Positions 1-8,524 of a stretch of DNA of 64,000 nt are shown here, one piece after another. The stretch comes from Polynucleobacter corsicus (GTDB lineage Bacteria > Pseudomonadota > Gammaproteobacteria > Burkholderiales > Burkholderiaceae), in the NCBI RefSeq assembly GCF_018688255.1, contig NZ_CP061314.1, positions 1,488,001-1,552,000 of the forward strand. The letters are read 5' to 3'. Within the stretch, counting starts at the first letter, position 1, and the number at the start of each line of letters is the position of its first letter. The notes beneath the pieces are model-generated. The model was not told the DNA's origin. It made no database searches and saw only the letters and a program-made list of their open reading frames with translations. The translations under genes and the position numbers were made by a program.

Positions 1-142
1 GTAAGGTAATCAAATCAGCGCCAGCCTCTTCAGCCAAGCGAGCAGCTTTTAGCGGGTCGGGGTAGACCGTTCCACGTGCATTACGCAAGGTAGCAACGTG
101 ATCGATATTGATACCAAGTTCAAGGATGTTGGGGTTGCTCAT
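1..142 (-). CDS. pdxJ: Pyridoxine 5'-phosphate synthase, N-terminal fragment
   Basis: The first 47 codons of a gene that runs off the left edge. The translation begins MSNPNILELGINIDHVATLR, the typical PdxJ start with the first beta strand of the TIM barrel and the conserved NIDHVATLR segment. PdxJ joins 1-deoxyxylulose 5-phosphate to 3-amino-2-oxopropyl phosphate in cytoplasmic vitamin B6 synthesis. The ATG (140-142) lies 12 bases after the recO stop, so it is the distal gene of the rnc-era-recO-pdxJ run, the same order as in E. coli. Only the missing C-terminal part prevents a fuller check. Confidence 0.9.
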   Translation of the reverse strand, partial: MSNPNILELGINIDHVATLRNARGTVYPDPLKAARLAEEAGADLITL

Positions 143-154
143 ATTTATAGATTA

Positions 155-889
155 CTAGATTTTCTTGAGATCAATCAAAATCTGACGGGTAGTGAGCACT
201 TGATCTTGCAGGTGTAAACCCAACAAGAAGCGCATCAACTGCTTACTCTCAGAAAGTGTCTCTTGATCTGAAAAGTCTCCCGCTGCGATAGCTAGCAAGG
301 ATTTGCCGCTCAAGACTGGCCAATGCCCTGGATCGTCTCCTTGCGCAGGCCTGACGCCACGTTCTGGCTGATAAACGTACTGCTCATTTGATATGGGGGC
401 GCTATTGGTTTCAACACAGCGGTCTAGTGCTGCTGCATAGCCGGTCTCTTGCAAGAGCGTTAACTCAAAGGGGCGTAGGATTTCTTCTAGGCCCTTGGAT
501 TGAAATTCAAGATTCGATAAAGCGGAGATCGTATCGGTGTAATGGTCGTAGAGTCTTTCATAGTCGTCTTCACGAGCCAGAAATTTGACTAGCAACTCAT
601 TGAGATAGAAGCCGCAGAGCAAGGCATCGCCTACCAAAGAGGGTGTACCGCCAACCCACTCTGATTTCGTTAAAGTACGCAGCTCGGACTTGCCACTCCA
701 GGAAACCAATAGCGGTTGAAAACGCTGCAAGACTGGACGCAATACCGAATGGGGACGCTTAGCGCCTTTAGCAATTAGCGCCATGCGGCCATATTGTCGT
801 GTAAACACATCCAGAATTAAGCTAGTTTCCTTATAAGGAATGCTGTGCAATACAAAAGCAGGTTCGTCAGCAACACGAATGGAGGCCAT
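155..889 (-). CDS. recO: DNA repair protein RecO
   Basis: A 244-residue protein of normal RecO length. RecO works with RecF and RecR to load RecA on SSB-coated single-stranded DNA in gap repair. Residues about 9-80 form the N-terminal OB fold (AFVLHSIPYKETSLILDVFT, then GRMALIAKGAKRP), followed by the helical RecO C-terminal domain. I see no four-cysteine zinc cluster, which some RecO proteins also lack. The ATG is at 887-889, six bases after the era stop, and pdxJ follows 12 bases downstream, so the genes are very probably co-transcribed. The family call rests on the N-terminal motif and the operon position. Confidence 0.93.
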   Translation of the reverse strand: MASIRVADEPAFVLHSIPYKETSLILDVFTRQYGRMALIAKGAKRPHSVLRPVLQRFQPLLVSWSGKSELRTLTKSEWVGGTPSLVGDALLCGFYLNELLVKFLAREDDYERLYDHYTDTISALSNLEFQSKGLEEILRPFELTLLQETGYAAALDRCVETNSAPISNEQYVYQPERGVRPAQGDDPGHWPVLSGKSLLAIAAGDFSDQETLSESKQLMRFLLGLHLQDQVLTTRQILIDLKKI

Positions 890-895
890 AGCTAC

Positions 896-1831
896 TTACT
901 CTAGTCCCTGAGCCCGTAATTCAGCACGATCATCTGCCCAGCCACGCTTGACCTTAACCCAAGTCTCTAAAAATACTTTGCCGTCAAAGAGCTTTTCCAT
1001 ATCAATGCGTGCGTCGGTAGAGATCTTCTTGAGTCGCTCACCCTTAGCACCAATAATCATCGCCTTATGGCTATCGCGATCAACCAAAATGGTTGCTGCA
1101 ATACGGCGCATCTTGCCATCCATCTTGAACTGATCAATCACTACTGTGCTGGTGTAAGGCAACTCCTCACCAGTGAAGCGGAAAACCTTCTCACGCAGGA
1201 TCTCGGCGGCCAAGAAGCGCTCACTGCGATCGGTAATGGTATCGCCATCGTAGACTGCCGGCGCTTCAGGCAAATATCCCTCAAGTACGTCTAATAATCT
1301 TTCAATATCCCCTGGACTCTTGGCGCTCATTGGGACGATTTCAGCAAACTCACACTTCTGATCTTCATGTCCACCTAGTTCGCACCAAGCTTGGCTCATT
1401 TCTTTCATGAAATTAAGTAAGGCCTGATCACGCTCAGAGGGAGTCTGAAAGCGGCTATTAAATAGATCCAATTTATTTAAGACCAGGACAACAGGCAAGT
1501 CATGTGGGAGTAATTTCAAAACCTTCTTGTCATCCTCACCAAAGTAGCCAGCCTCGACTACAAAGCAAGCGACATTCACATCTTGCAGAGCCGTAGTTAC
1601 CGTGCGGTTCAGGGCCTTATTTAAGGTATTGATTAAACGAGTCTGAAAGCCCGGTGTATCGATGAAGATGAATTGCGCTTCTTCGCGATTCTGAATACCT
1701 AAAATACGATGGCGTGTAGTTTGTGCTTTGCGTGAGGTAATACTGATCTTCTGCCCAACTAAAGCATTTAAGAGAGTTGATTTGCCCATATTGGGACGGC
1801 CAACGATGGCGATGGTGCCGCATCTAAACAC
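896..1831 (-). CDS. era: GTPase Era
   Basis: A 311-residue Era GTPase, which binds the 3' end of 16S rRNA and helps 30S maturation. Visible motifs are the P-loop GRPNMGKS (residues 11-18; most relatives have Val at position 15, here Met), switch region TTRHRILGI, DTPGF, NKLD and a late SAK, then a C-terminal KH domain with GAKGERLKKI. The start is GTG at 1829-1831: an in-frame stop at 1847-1849 excludes a longer protein, and GAAGGG sits upstream as ribosome site. Only two bases separate it from the rnc stop, so translation is probably coupled. Confidence 0.96.
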   Translation of the reverse strand: MFRCGTIAIVGRPNMGKSTLLNALVGQKISITSRKAQTTRHRILGIQNREEAQFIFIDTPGFQTRLINTLNKALNRTVTTALQDVNVACFVVEAGYFGEDDKKVLKLLPHDLPVVLVLNKLDLFNSRFQTPSERDQALLNFMKEMSQAWCELGGHEDQKCEFAEIVPMSAKSPGDIERLLDVLEGYLPEAPAVYDGDTITDRSERFLAAEILREKVFRFTGEELPYTSTVVIDQFKMDGKMRRIAATILVDRDSHKAMIIGAKGERLKKISTDARIDMEKLFDGKVFLETWVKVKRGWADDRAELRAQGLE

Positions 1832-1833
1832 GA

Positions 1834-2625
1834 TTAGCCCTTCAGCTTAAGATTTAACTGCTCTTCGGTTGCCACTTTTTTTGCTGCTTTCTTTTTGGCC
1901 GACCGAGTCTTTTTGGGCTTACCCAGAGCCTGCGGCAGGGCCTTCAGTGCTGCGATGAGTGCTAGCTTTGCTGCCGCTTGCTCTGCTGCACGTCGTGAGG
2001 CGCCCTCACCTTTCACAGCAACCTTGAGGTTTGGTATTAGACATTCAACTTCAAACTGCTGATTGTGAGCTGCGCCAGTAGTACCTGTGACGTTATAGGT
2101 AGGCAGTGGTAACTGATAGCTTTGTAAACACTCTTGCAATAAAGTCTTATCGTCTTTACCTAAGGTTTTAGGGTCAACATTAGCCAAAATAATGGAATAG
2201 AGTTTACGCAAACAGGTCTTGGCAGCATCAAATCCACCATCTAAAAATATGGCTCCAGTCACAGCTTCAAGAGTGTCAGCCAAAATAGATGGGCGACGAA
2301 AACCACCGCTCTTGAGTTCGCCCTCACCTAAGCGCAGGTAGTCTGATAGCGATAGTGTTTGAGCAATCTCATAAAGAGCTTGTTGCTTAACTAAGTTAGC
2401 TCGTACGCGAGAAAGATCGCCTTCATCTAAATCGGAATAACGCTCATAGAGCATTTCAGCAACAACGCAATTCAGAATGGAATCACCCAAGAACTCTAGA
2501 CGCTCATTATTTTTCTTGCTGTGGCTACGGTGCGTTAGAGCTTGATTAAGTAACTCTAGTTTTTTAAACGTGTAGCCTAGTTGCGCTTGCAGCGGTGCAG
2601 TTTCGATGGCGGCGCGGGCGTTCAT
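1834..2625 (-). CDS. rnc: Ribonuclease III
   Basis: A 263-residue RNase III, which cleaves double-stranded RNA in rRNA and mRNA processing. The signature ERLEFLGDS lies at residues 41-49 and the second acidic site in the LADTLEAVTGAIFLDGG stretch; a double-stranded RNA binding domain follows (about 165-235). The C-terminus ends in a lysine-rich tail (KPKKTRSAKKKAAKK) that makes the protein longer than the 226 residues of E. coli RNase III. I chose ATG 2623-2625, four bases after the lepB stop; a TTG start at 2655 would add ten residues and overlap lepB. No strong ribosome site is visible for either, so the start is slightly uncertain. Confidence 0.94.
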   Translation of the reverse strand: MNARAAIETAPLQAQLGYTFKKLELLNQALTHRSHSKKNNERLEFLGDSILNCVVAEMLYERYSDLDEGDLSRVRANLVKQQALYEIAQTLSLSDYLRLGEGELKSGGFRRPSILADTLEAVTGAIFLDGGFDAAKTCLRKLYSIILANVDPKTLGKDDKTLLQECLQSYQLPLPTYNVTGTTGAAHNQQFEVECLIPNLKVAVKGEGASRRAAEQAAAKLALIAALKALPQALGKPKKTRSAKKKAAKKVATEEQLNLKLKG

Positions 2626-2629
2626 AACT

Positions 2630-3436
2630 TTATTCGAAGCTGCCAATACGGCCAAGATTTCCGAGGTTCAACCAAACAAAGAATGCTCTACCAACAATAT
2701 TCTTATCCGGCACAAATCCCCAGTAACGAGAATCAGCGCTGTTATCGCGGTTATCACCCATGGCAAAGTAATGCCCTGCAGGAACAGTACAGGTAAGTCC
2801 AGCATTGATGTATTGGCAGTTTTCAAATCCAGGAAAACGCTCTGCAGGAAACATACCGGCAGGACGATCAGGATCATTCAAAATCTCATGCTTGTTGCCA
2901 CCCAAGTCTGCGGGGAAGGATTCTGCAAATCGCTTGGCGTAACGCATGTTTTCAGGATCTAGGTAAGACTCGCCGCCACTGTATTGCAATGGCTGACCAT
3001 TTACTGTTAAACGCTTGTCTTGATAAGTGATGGTGTCACCTGGCAAAGCTACAACGCGCTTGATATAGTCAATAGATTCATCGCGGGGATAGCGAAATAC
3101 CACAACATCACCACGCTTAGGAGAGCCTAGATCGACAACTTTCTGATTAATCACCGGCAGACGAATCCCATAAGTAAATTTATTCACCAGAATAAAGTCA
3201 CCAATCTGTAGAGTTGGAATCATCGAGCCCGAAGGAATTTTGAAAGGCTCCACAATAAATGAACGCAATACAAACACTGCACAAATTACCGGAAAGAAGC
3301 CCGCCGTATATTCCAGCCACAATGGCATACGATCGATGCCGACCTTGCGTCTTTGCGGAGCAAAGTAATAGCGGTCAGCAATCCAAGCAACACCAGAGAC
3401 CACTACCAAGATAAAGAGGATAAGAGCAAAGTTCAT
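2630..3436 (-). CDS. lepB: Signal peptidase I
   Basis: A 268-residue inner-membrane leader peptidase that cuts signal peptides from exported proteins. Two N-terminal membrane helices are visible (about residues 2-20 and 42-60). The catalytic Ser71 is in PSGSMIPTL and the general-base Lys126 in DYIKRVVALPGD; the C-terminal GDNRDNSADSRYWG motif is present. The ATG shares one base with the lepA stop (TAATG), so the two are translationally coupled, as in E. coli where lepA and lepB form one operon. Confidence 0.97.
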   Translation of the reverse strand: MNFALILFILVVVSGVAWIADRYYFAPQRRKVGIDRMPLWLEYTAGFFPVICAVFVLRSFIVEPFKIPSGSMIPTLQIGDFILVNKFTYGIRLPVINQKVVDLGSPKRGDVVVFRYPRDESIDYIKRVVALPGDTITYQDKRLTVNGQPLQYSGGESYLDPENMRYAKRFAESFPADLGGNKHEILNDPDRPAGMFPAERFPGFENCQYINAGLTCTVPAGHYFAMGDNRDNSADSRYWGFVPDKNIVGRAFFVWLNLGNLGRIGSFE

Positions 3437-5241
3437 TAGTCATCTACCTGCAAAATGGCTAAGAAGGCTTCCTGTGGAATCTCTACGTTACCTACCTGCT
3501 TCATGCGTTTCTTACCTTCTTTTTGCTTCTCTAATAACTTACGCTTACGGGAAATATCACCACCGTAACATTTAGCCAATACATTCTTACGCAATGCCTT
3601 GACGTTTTCACGAGCAACGATGTTGCTACCAATAGCTGCCTGAATAGCCACATCAAACATTTGACGCGGAATAATGCCGCGCATCTTGGCAACTACTTCA
3701 CGACCACGATGTTGGCTATTGCTGCGATGAACGATCACCGACAGGGCGTCAACTCGTTCGCTATTAATGAGGATGTCAACTTTAACTACATCGGCTGGAC
3801 GATATTCCTTAAACTCGTAATCCATAGATGCATAGCCACGAGAGATGGATTTCATTTTGTCGAAGAAATCTAAAACAATCTCCGCCATCGGTAACTCATA
3901 GGTGAGCTTCACTTGACGACCAAGATAATTCATATCCATCTGAATACCGCGCTTACCAACGCACAGGGTAATAATCGCGCCCACGTACTCTTGGGGCATA
4001 TACAAATTGACTGTCACGATCGGCTCAAGAATCGTATTGATCTTGCTAGCCTCGGGCATCTTTGATGGGTTATCTACTGACAAGATACTGCCGTCAGATT
4101 GCTCCACCTGATACACCACTGTTGGTGCGGTTGTGATGAGGTTCATACCGTACTGACGCTCTAAGCGCTCTTGTACGATCTCCATATGGAGTAGACCCAA
4201 GAAGCCACAACGGAATCCAAAACCAAGCGCTTGCGACACCTCAGGCTCATACAAGAGCGAGGCATCATTTAACTGCAGCTTCTCCAAAGACTCACGGAGT
4301 TGATCGTATTCACTCGACTCTACTGGGTACAATCCAGCAAAGACCTGAGGCTTGACCTCCTTAAAACCTGGAAGTGGTGCTGTTGCAGGAGTTCGGCCTT
4401 GCTGTCCTGGGGTATGCGTAACCGTATCACCCACCTTAGCAGCTTTTAATTCTTTAATGCCGGCAATCACGAAGCCCACTTGACCAGCAGACAACTCTGG
4501 GCGATCCACCGACTTTGGACTAAACACACCAACGTGCTCGACTAAATGACTTGAGCCATTAGACATCAGAGTAATTTTTTCTTTTGGCTTTAAGGTGCCA
4601 TTCACAACACGCACCAACATCACCACACCAACATAGTTATCAAACCACGAATCGATAATCAATGCTTGTAATGGATCTGTTGCACTACCTTTTGGCGGAG
4701 GTACGCGTGCAATCATTTCTTCGATAACATCCTGCACACCTAACCCCGTTTTGGCTGAACAGGTCACTGCTTCAGATGCATCAATACCAATGACATCTTC
4801 AATTTCTTGTTTAGCGCGCTCAGGATCAGCCTGTGGCAAATCAATCTTATTGAGGACGGGCACCACTTCAACACCCAACTCTAGAGCCATGTAGCAGTTA
4901 GCGACTGTTTGGGCTTCAACACCTTGACTGGCATCAACCACTAGCAATGCACCTTCGCATGCTGATAAGGAGCGACTAACCTCATAGGAGAAGTCGACGT
5001 GCCCAGGTGTATCAATCAAATTGATGTTGTAGGTTTTGCCATCTTTGGATTTATAAGTTAGCGCTGCTGTTTGGGCCTTAATCGTGATGCCACGCTCACG
5101 CTCGATATCCATCGAATCCAGAACCTGGGCTTCCATTTCACGATCAGTAAGACCGCCACAGAGTTGAATAATGCGATCAGCAAGCGTTGATTTGCCGTGA
5201 TCAATATGGGCGATGATAGAAAAATTGCGGATTAAGTCCAT
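3436..5241 (-). CDS. lepA: Elongation factor 4 (LepA)
   Basis: A 601-residue LepA/EF4 GTPase (E. coli protein is 599 residues), a ribosome-bound factor linked to back-translocation and 30S biogenesis. The start MDLIRNFSIIAHIDHGKSTL carries the P-loop AHIDHGKS, followed by the RERGITIK switch, DTPGH and NKIDLP, then the EF-G-like domains and the LepA-specific C-terminal domain ending in lysine-rich sequence. ATG 5239-5241 was chosen because homologues start here; an upstream in-frame extension to 5310 adds 23 residues with no similarity to the family. It overlaps lepB by one base. Confidence 0.97.
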   Translation of the reverse strand: MDLIRNFSIIAHIDHGKSTLADRIIQLCGGLTDREMEAQVLDSMDIERERGITIKAQTAALTYKSKDGKTYNINLIDTPGHVDFSYEVSRSLSACEGALLVVDASQGVEAQTVANCYMALELGVEVVPVLNKIDLPQADPERAKQEIEDVIGIDASEAVTCSAKTGLGVQDVIEEMIARVPPPKGSATDPLQALIIDSWFDNYVGVVMLVRVVNGTLKPKEKITLMSNGSSHLVEHVGVFSPKSVDRPELSAGQVGFVIAGIKELKAAKVGDTVTHTPGQQGRTPATAPLPGFKEVKPQVFAGLYPVESSEYDQLRESLEKLQLNDASLLYEPEVSQALGFGFRCGFLGLLHMEIVQERLERQYGMNLITTAPTVVYQVEQSDGSILSVDNPSKMPEASKINTILEPIVTVNLYMPQEYVGAIITLCVGKRGIQMDMNYLGRQVKLTYELPMAEIVLDFFDKMKSISRGYASMDYEFKEYRPADVVKVDILINSERVDALSVIVHRSNSQHRGREVVAKMRGIIPRQMFDVAIQAAIGSNIVARENVKALRKNVLAKCYGGDISRKRKLLEKQKEGKKRMKQVGNVEIPQEAFLAILQVDD

Positions 5242-5331
5242 AGCGTCTTGTGTAGTCTTCAAAAAACGCCTTGTCAGAACGCACCACGATGATGCGCTGC
5301 AAAAAGTCATCTTAGGGTGATTGTAATGGGT

Positions 5332-5348
5332 GGCGCTAAATTAGCGCC
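5332..5348. other. Perfect hairpin between mucD and lepA
   Basis: GGCGCTA (5332-5338) and TAGCGCC (5342-5348) form a seven-pair stem with a three-base loop in the 144-base gap between the mucD stop and the lepA start. No T-run follows on either strand, so it is not a standard intrinsic terminator; it could be an mRNA 3' stabiliser, a processing signal or an operator. Confidence 0.5.
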
Positions 5349-5385
5349 AAACCCGCTTATTTCATCCAAAAAACAAGGTTTTGGC

Positions 5386-6834
5386 TTATTTTGGCCTTAC
5401 CGGAATAATCAGAGTGCTATCAGCCCGACGAACAAAGACCGGAACCGACTTATTGGCGTCCAAACCCTTTACAAGACCCTCAAACTGCTTTACCCCAGTG
5501 ATATCGGCATCGGCAATTCGGATGATGACATCCCCAGGTCGCACTCCTGAACGCGCTAGGGGGCCATCTCCTAAACCGGTAACTTCAACACCTCCGCGAA
5601 TATTGAGCTCCTTTTTCTTACTATCTGAGAGCTCCGAAACTGCCACCCCAAGAGAATTGGCATTTCCACCAGATGAACCTGAGTTATCCGACTTCTTCAC
5701 GACAGCTTGACCTGCTTCCGTATCCACTACAGAGACCATCAAGTCCTTAGTTGAGCCTTTACGCCAAACCTGTACGTTAGCACTGGTTCCTGGCTTGGTT
5801 TCCCCAACAGCTCTTGGCAAATCAGTCGATTTACCAATATCACGGCCATTAAAGCTCAGAATCACGTCCCCAGACTCAATGCCGCCCGCCGCCGCTGGGC
5901 CGCCTGGCTCAACATTACGAACGAAGGCGCCACGAGGTTTACCTAGACCCAAGCTCTCTGCAATCTCTTTAGTCATTTCACCTAAAGCGACGCCAATACG
6001 GCCACGAGTCATTTTTCCATTGGTACGCAACTGGTCTGCAACCCGCATCGCTTCATCGATTGGGATAGCAAAAGAGATGCCCATATATCCGCCAGAGCGA
6101 CTAAAGATTTGCGAGTTAATGCCAATCACTTGTCCGGCAGTATTTAATAGCGGTCCACCCGAGTTCCCAGGATTCACAGCGACGTCAGTCTGAATGAAAG
6201 GTAAGTAATCCCCAGTGTCACGGCTCTTGGCAGACACGATGCCAGCAGTCACGGTGTTTTCTAGACCAAATGGGGAGCCAATTGCTAACACCCATTCTCC
6301 CACCCTCACTCTTGAAGAGTCGCCTAGTGGCAACTTAGGCAAATCACGTGCCTCGATTTTGACAACCGCCATATCGGTTCGCTTATCCATACCCAATAAC
6401 TTGGCTTTGAACTCGCGTTTGTCTGTCAAGGTGACGTAGATGGTATTCGCGCCCTCGACAACGTGGGCATTCGTCAAAATCAAACCATTGGATTCAATAA
6501 TGAAGCCAGAGCCTACGCCGCGATCAGCCTCTTGAGGCTTGCCGGGATTAGGTTGCGCTTGCTTAGGTCCGCCAGGCAATCCTGGCATAGGCACGCCAAA
6601 GAAGCGACGGAAGAACTCGGCCTGATCCTCAGGCATTCCCGGAATACCGCCCTGAGCTTGTTGCTGCATTACTTTTTCAGTGGTTCGGATGTTCACCACA
6701 GCAGGACTAGCTCGCTCAACCAAGTCAGCAAAGTCAGGAATGGAGACACGTGGACTCTGGGCAGAGGCCTGAGGGATAAGCGCGATTTGCCCCAAGCTAA
6801 ACATAGCTAAGAACGCAATAAGATACTTTTTCAT
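5386..6834 (-). CDS. mucD: Periplasmic serine protease, DegP/DegQ/MucD family
   Basis: A 482-residue HtrA protease/chaperone for periplasmic quality control. The N-terminus (KKYLIAFLAMFSLGQIALI) is a signal peptide with likely cleavage after ASA (residue 25). The catalytic triad is His124 (TNAHVV), Asp154 (RTDMAVV) and Ser225 (GNSGGP); two PDZ domains follow (about 275-365 and 390-475). ATG 6832-6834 places the signal peptide at the N-terminus; a TTG at 6864 would precede it. In E. coli and many betaproteobacteria the rpoE-rse genes stand in this neighbourhood; here fabF follows directly on the upstream side, 72 bases away. Symbol taken from context; degQ would serve equally. Confidence 0.92.
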   Translation of the reverse strand: MKKYLIAFLAMFSLGQIALIPQASAQSPRVSIPDFADLVERASPAVVNIRTTEKVMQQQAQGGIPGMPEDQAEFFRRFFGVPMPGLPGGPKQAQPNPGKPQEADRGVGSGFIIESNGLILTNAHVVEGANTIYVTLTDKREFKAKLLGMDKRTDMAVVKIEARDLPKLPLGDSSRVRVGEWVLAIGSPFGLENTVTAGIVSAKSRDTGDYLPFIQTDVAVNPGNSGGPLLNTAGQVIGINSQIFSRSGGYMGISFAIPIDEAMRVADQLRTNGKMTRGRIGVALGEMTKEIAESLGLGKPRGAFVRNVEPGGPAAAGGIESGDVILSFNGRDIGKSTDLPRAVGETKPGTSANVQVWRKGSTKDLMVSVVDTEAGQAVVKKSDNSGSSGGNANSLGVAVSELSDSKKKELNIRGGVEVTGLGDGPLARSGVRPGDVIIRIADADITGVKQFEGLVKGLDANKSVPVFVRRADSTLIIPVRPK

Positions 6835-6893
6835 AGTGCTATAGACCTGCTTGGTAAAAACCAATAATTAAAGAAAAAAGAGGAAGGAAACTA

Positions 6894-6911
6894 CCTAATA
6901 AGGATATTAGG
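6894..6911. other. Hairpin over the fabF stop codon
   Basis: CCTAATA (6894-6900) pairs with TATTAGG (6905-6911) around an AGGA loop; the fabF stop (6907-6909) is inside the stem. On the minus strand it is followed by a pyrimidine-rich stretch rather than a clean T-run, so it may be only a weak terminator or an mRNA end protector between fabF and mucD. Confidence 0.45.
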
Positions 6912-8154
6912 TCAATTTGCCAAAAATCAAGGTACCGTTAGTACCCCCAAAGCCAAAGTTGTTTTTCACGGCATGGTCAATCTTCACATCGCGAGCAGTA
7001 TTGGCGCAGTAGTCCAAATCACACTCTGGATCTTGATTGAAGATGTTGATTGTTGGCGGAGACTTCTGGTTGTGTAGCGCCAGAATAGTAAATACAGACT
7101 CCAAGCCACCAGCGCCACCTAAAAGGTGCCCGGTCATCGACTTAGTAGAGTTAATCAAAGCCTTCTTAGCGTGATCGCCAAGGGCAGCTTTAATCGCACC
7201 GGTTTCATTCTTATCACCTAAAGGCGTAGAAGTACCGTGTGCATTGATATATTGAATTTGATCTGGATTTAAACCGGCATCGCGCATGGCGTTGACCATA
7301 CAACGACGTGGGCCATCCATATTTGGAGCAGTCATGTGATACGCATCACCACTCATACCGAAACCTAAGAGCTCGCAGTAAATTTTTGCACCACGCGATT
7401 TAGCATGCTCGTACTCTTCGAGCACGATAACGCCAGCGCCCTCACCTAGAACAAAACCATCACGGTCTTTGTCCCATGGGCGTGAAGCTGTTGCAGGATC
7501 ATCGTTGCGAGTAGATAGTGCACGAGCTGAAGCGAAGCCGCCAACGCCCAATGCAGAGATAGTGGATTCAGCCCCACCAGCAACCATCACATCAGCATCG
7601 CCATACTGAATTAAGCGGGCCGCCAATCCAATGCTATGCAAACCAGTAGTGCAAGCTGTCACTGCAGCTACGTTTGGACCTTTAAGACCAAACAAGATAC
7701 TGAGATGACCAGAAATCATATTAATGATTGAGCCTGGCACAAAGAATGGGGAGATACGACGAGGACCACGAGCTAACAATTCAGCGCCGGTCTCTTCAAT
7801 CATCGGCAAACCGCCAATGCCTGAGCCAACCATGACGCCTACACGCTCCGCGTTCTCTTCAGTGATCTGTAAACCGCTGTCGCGAATCGCTTGCGTACCA
7901 GCTGCGATACCAAAATGGATAAAGGTATCCATATGGCGCGCCTCTTTGGCAGAAACATATTCTTCGACATTGAAATCTTTCACCTCACCAGCAAAGTGCA
8001 CGCTGAGCGGAGTGTGGTCAAACTTGGTGATGGTAGCAATGCCTGATTTGCCCGCGAGCAAATTAGACCAAGCTACATCAACCGAGTTACCAACGGGTGA
8101 AATCAGGCCTAGGCCGGTAACAACAACCCGGCGGCGGCCATTTGATACTGACAC
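6907..8154 (-). CDS. fabF: 3-oxoacyl-ACP synthase II (KAS II)
   Basis: A 415-residue condensing enzyme that elongates acyl-ACP with malonyl-ACP. Catalytic Cys168 is in AVTACTTG, with the two active-site histidines in NAHGTSTPLGDKNE and SMTGHLLGG; the C-terminal NNFGFGGTN is typical. The start is GTG at 8152-8154: an in-frame stop lies 18 bases upstream (8170-8172) and no ATG intervenes, so the GTG is well supported although the ribosome site is weak. It follows acpP by 28 bases, the standard acpP-fabF pair. Confidence 0.97.
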   Translation of the reverse strand: MSVSNGRRRVVVTGLGLISPVGNSVDVAWSNLLAGKSGIATITKFDHTPLSVHFAGEVKDFNVEEYVSAKEARHMDTFIHFGIAAGTQAIRDSGLQITEENAERVGVMVGSGIGGLPMIEETGAELLARGPRRISPFFVPGSIINMISGHLSILFGLKGPNVAAVTACTTGLHSIGLAARLIQYGDADVMVAGGAESTISALGVGGFASARALSTRNDDPATASRPWDKDRDGFVLGEGAGVIVLEEYEHAKSRGAKIYCELLGFGMSGDAYHMTAPNMDGPRRCMVNAMRDAGLNPDQIQYINAHGTSTPLGDKNETGAIKAALGDHAKKALINSTKSMTGHLLGGAGGLESVFTILALHNQKSPPTINIFNQDPECDLDYCANTARDVKIDHAVKNNFGFGGTNGTLIFGKLT

Positions 8155-8182
8155 AGTAATAGCTTTTAACTAAGCTAGGGAA

Positions 8183-8422
8183 TTAACCCTGAGCTTTTGA
8201 CTGAGCAAAATCGATAGCGAGCTGAACTGTAGTAATTTTCTCAGCTTCTTCATCCGGAATTTCAATCCCGAATTCATCTTCCAAAGCCATTACCAATTCA
8301 ACAGTGTCAAGAGAGTCTGCGCCCAAGTCATTCACAAAAGAAGATTCATTCTTGATCTCTGCTTCTGCGACGCCCAATTGCTCAGCGACGATTTTCTTAA
8401 CGCGTTGTTCGATGTTATCCAT
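8183..8422 (-). CDS. acpP: Acyl carrier protein
   Basis: A 79-residue acidic carrier protein of fatty acid synthesis. The phosphopantetheine attachment site is Ser37 in GADSLDTVE. ATG 8420-8422 is preceded by a strong GGGGGA ribosome site; a TTG at 8434 would add four residues that families lack. It stands between fabG and fabF in the conserved fab cluster. Sequence and length match typical AcpP. Confidence 0.98.
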   Translation of the reverse strand: MDNIEQRVKKIVAEQLGVAEAEIKNESSFVNDLGADSLDTVELVMALEDEFGIEIPDEEAEKITTVQLAIDFAQSKAQG

Positions 8423-8524
8423 TAATTCCCCCAAGGGTTGTAAAAAAACGATGAAAAGAATTTTATCAGCTTGGCAGGCTAAATTAGTAAATCCGCCAAA
8501 AAATGATCAATTCCTGCTGTGTTA

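Noticed and set aside
896..1831. Met instead of Val in the Era P-loop as a defect
   Set aside because: This position is not one of the conserved glycine, lysine or serine residues, so activity should not be affected.
2626..2655. Longer rnc start at TTG 2655
   Set aside because: It would overlap lepB and add residues not seen in the family; the ATG right after lepB is preferred.
5242..5310. Longer lepA start
   Set aside because: The 23 extra residues have no family similarity, and MDLIRNFSIIAHIDHGKS is the normal start.
5795..6193. A 132-codon frame antisense to mucD
   Set aside because: Shadow of the mucD codons; similar mirror frames occur opposite fabF, fabD, trmD and rpsA. None has its own signals.
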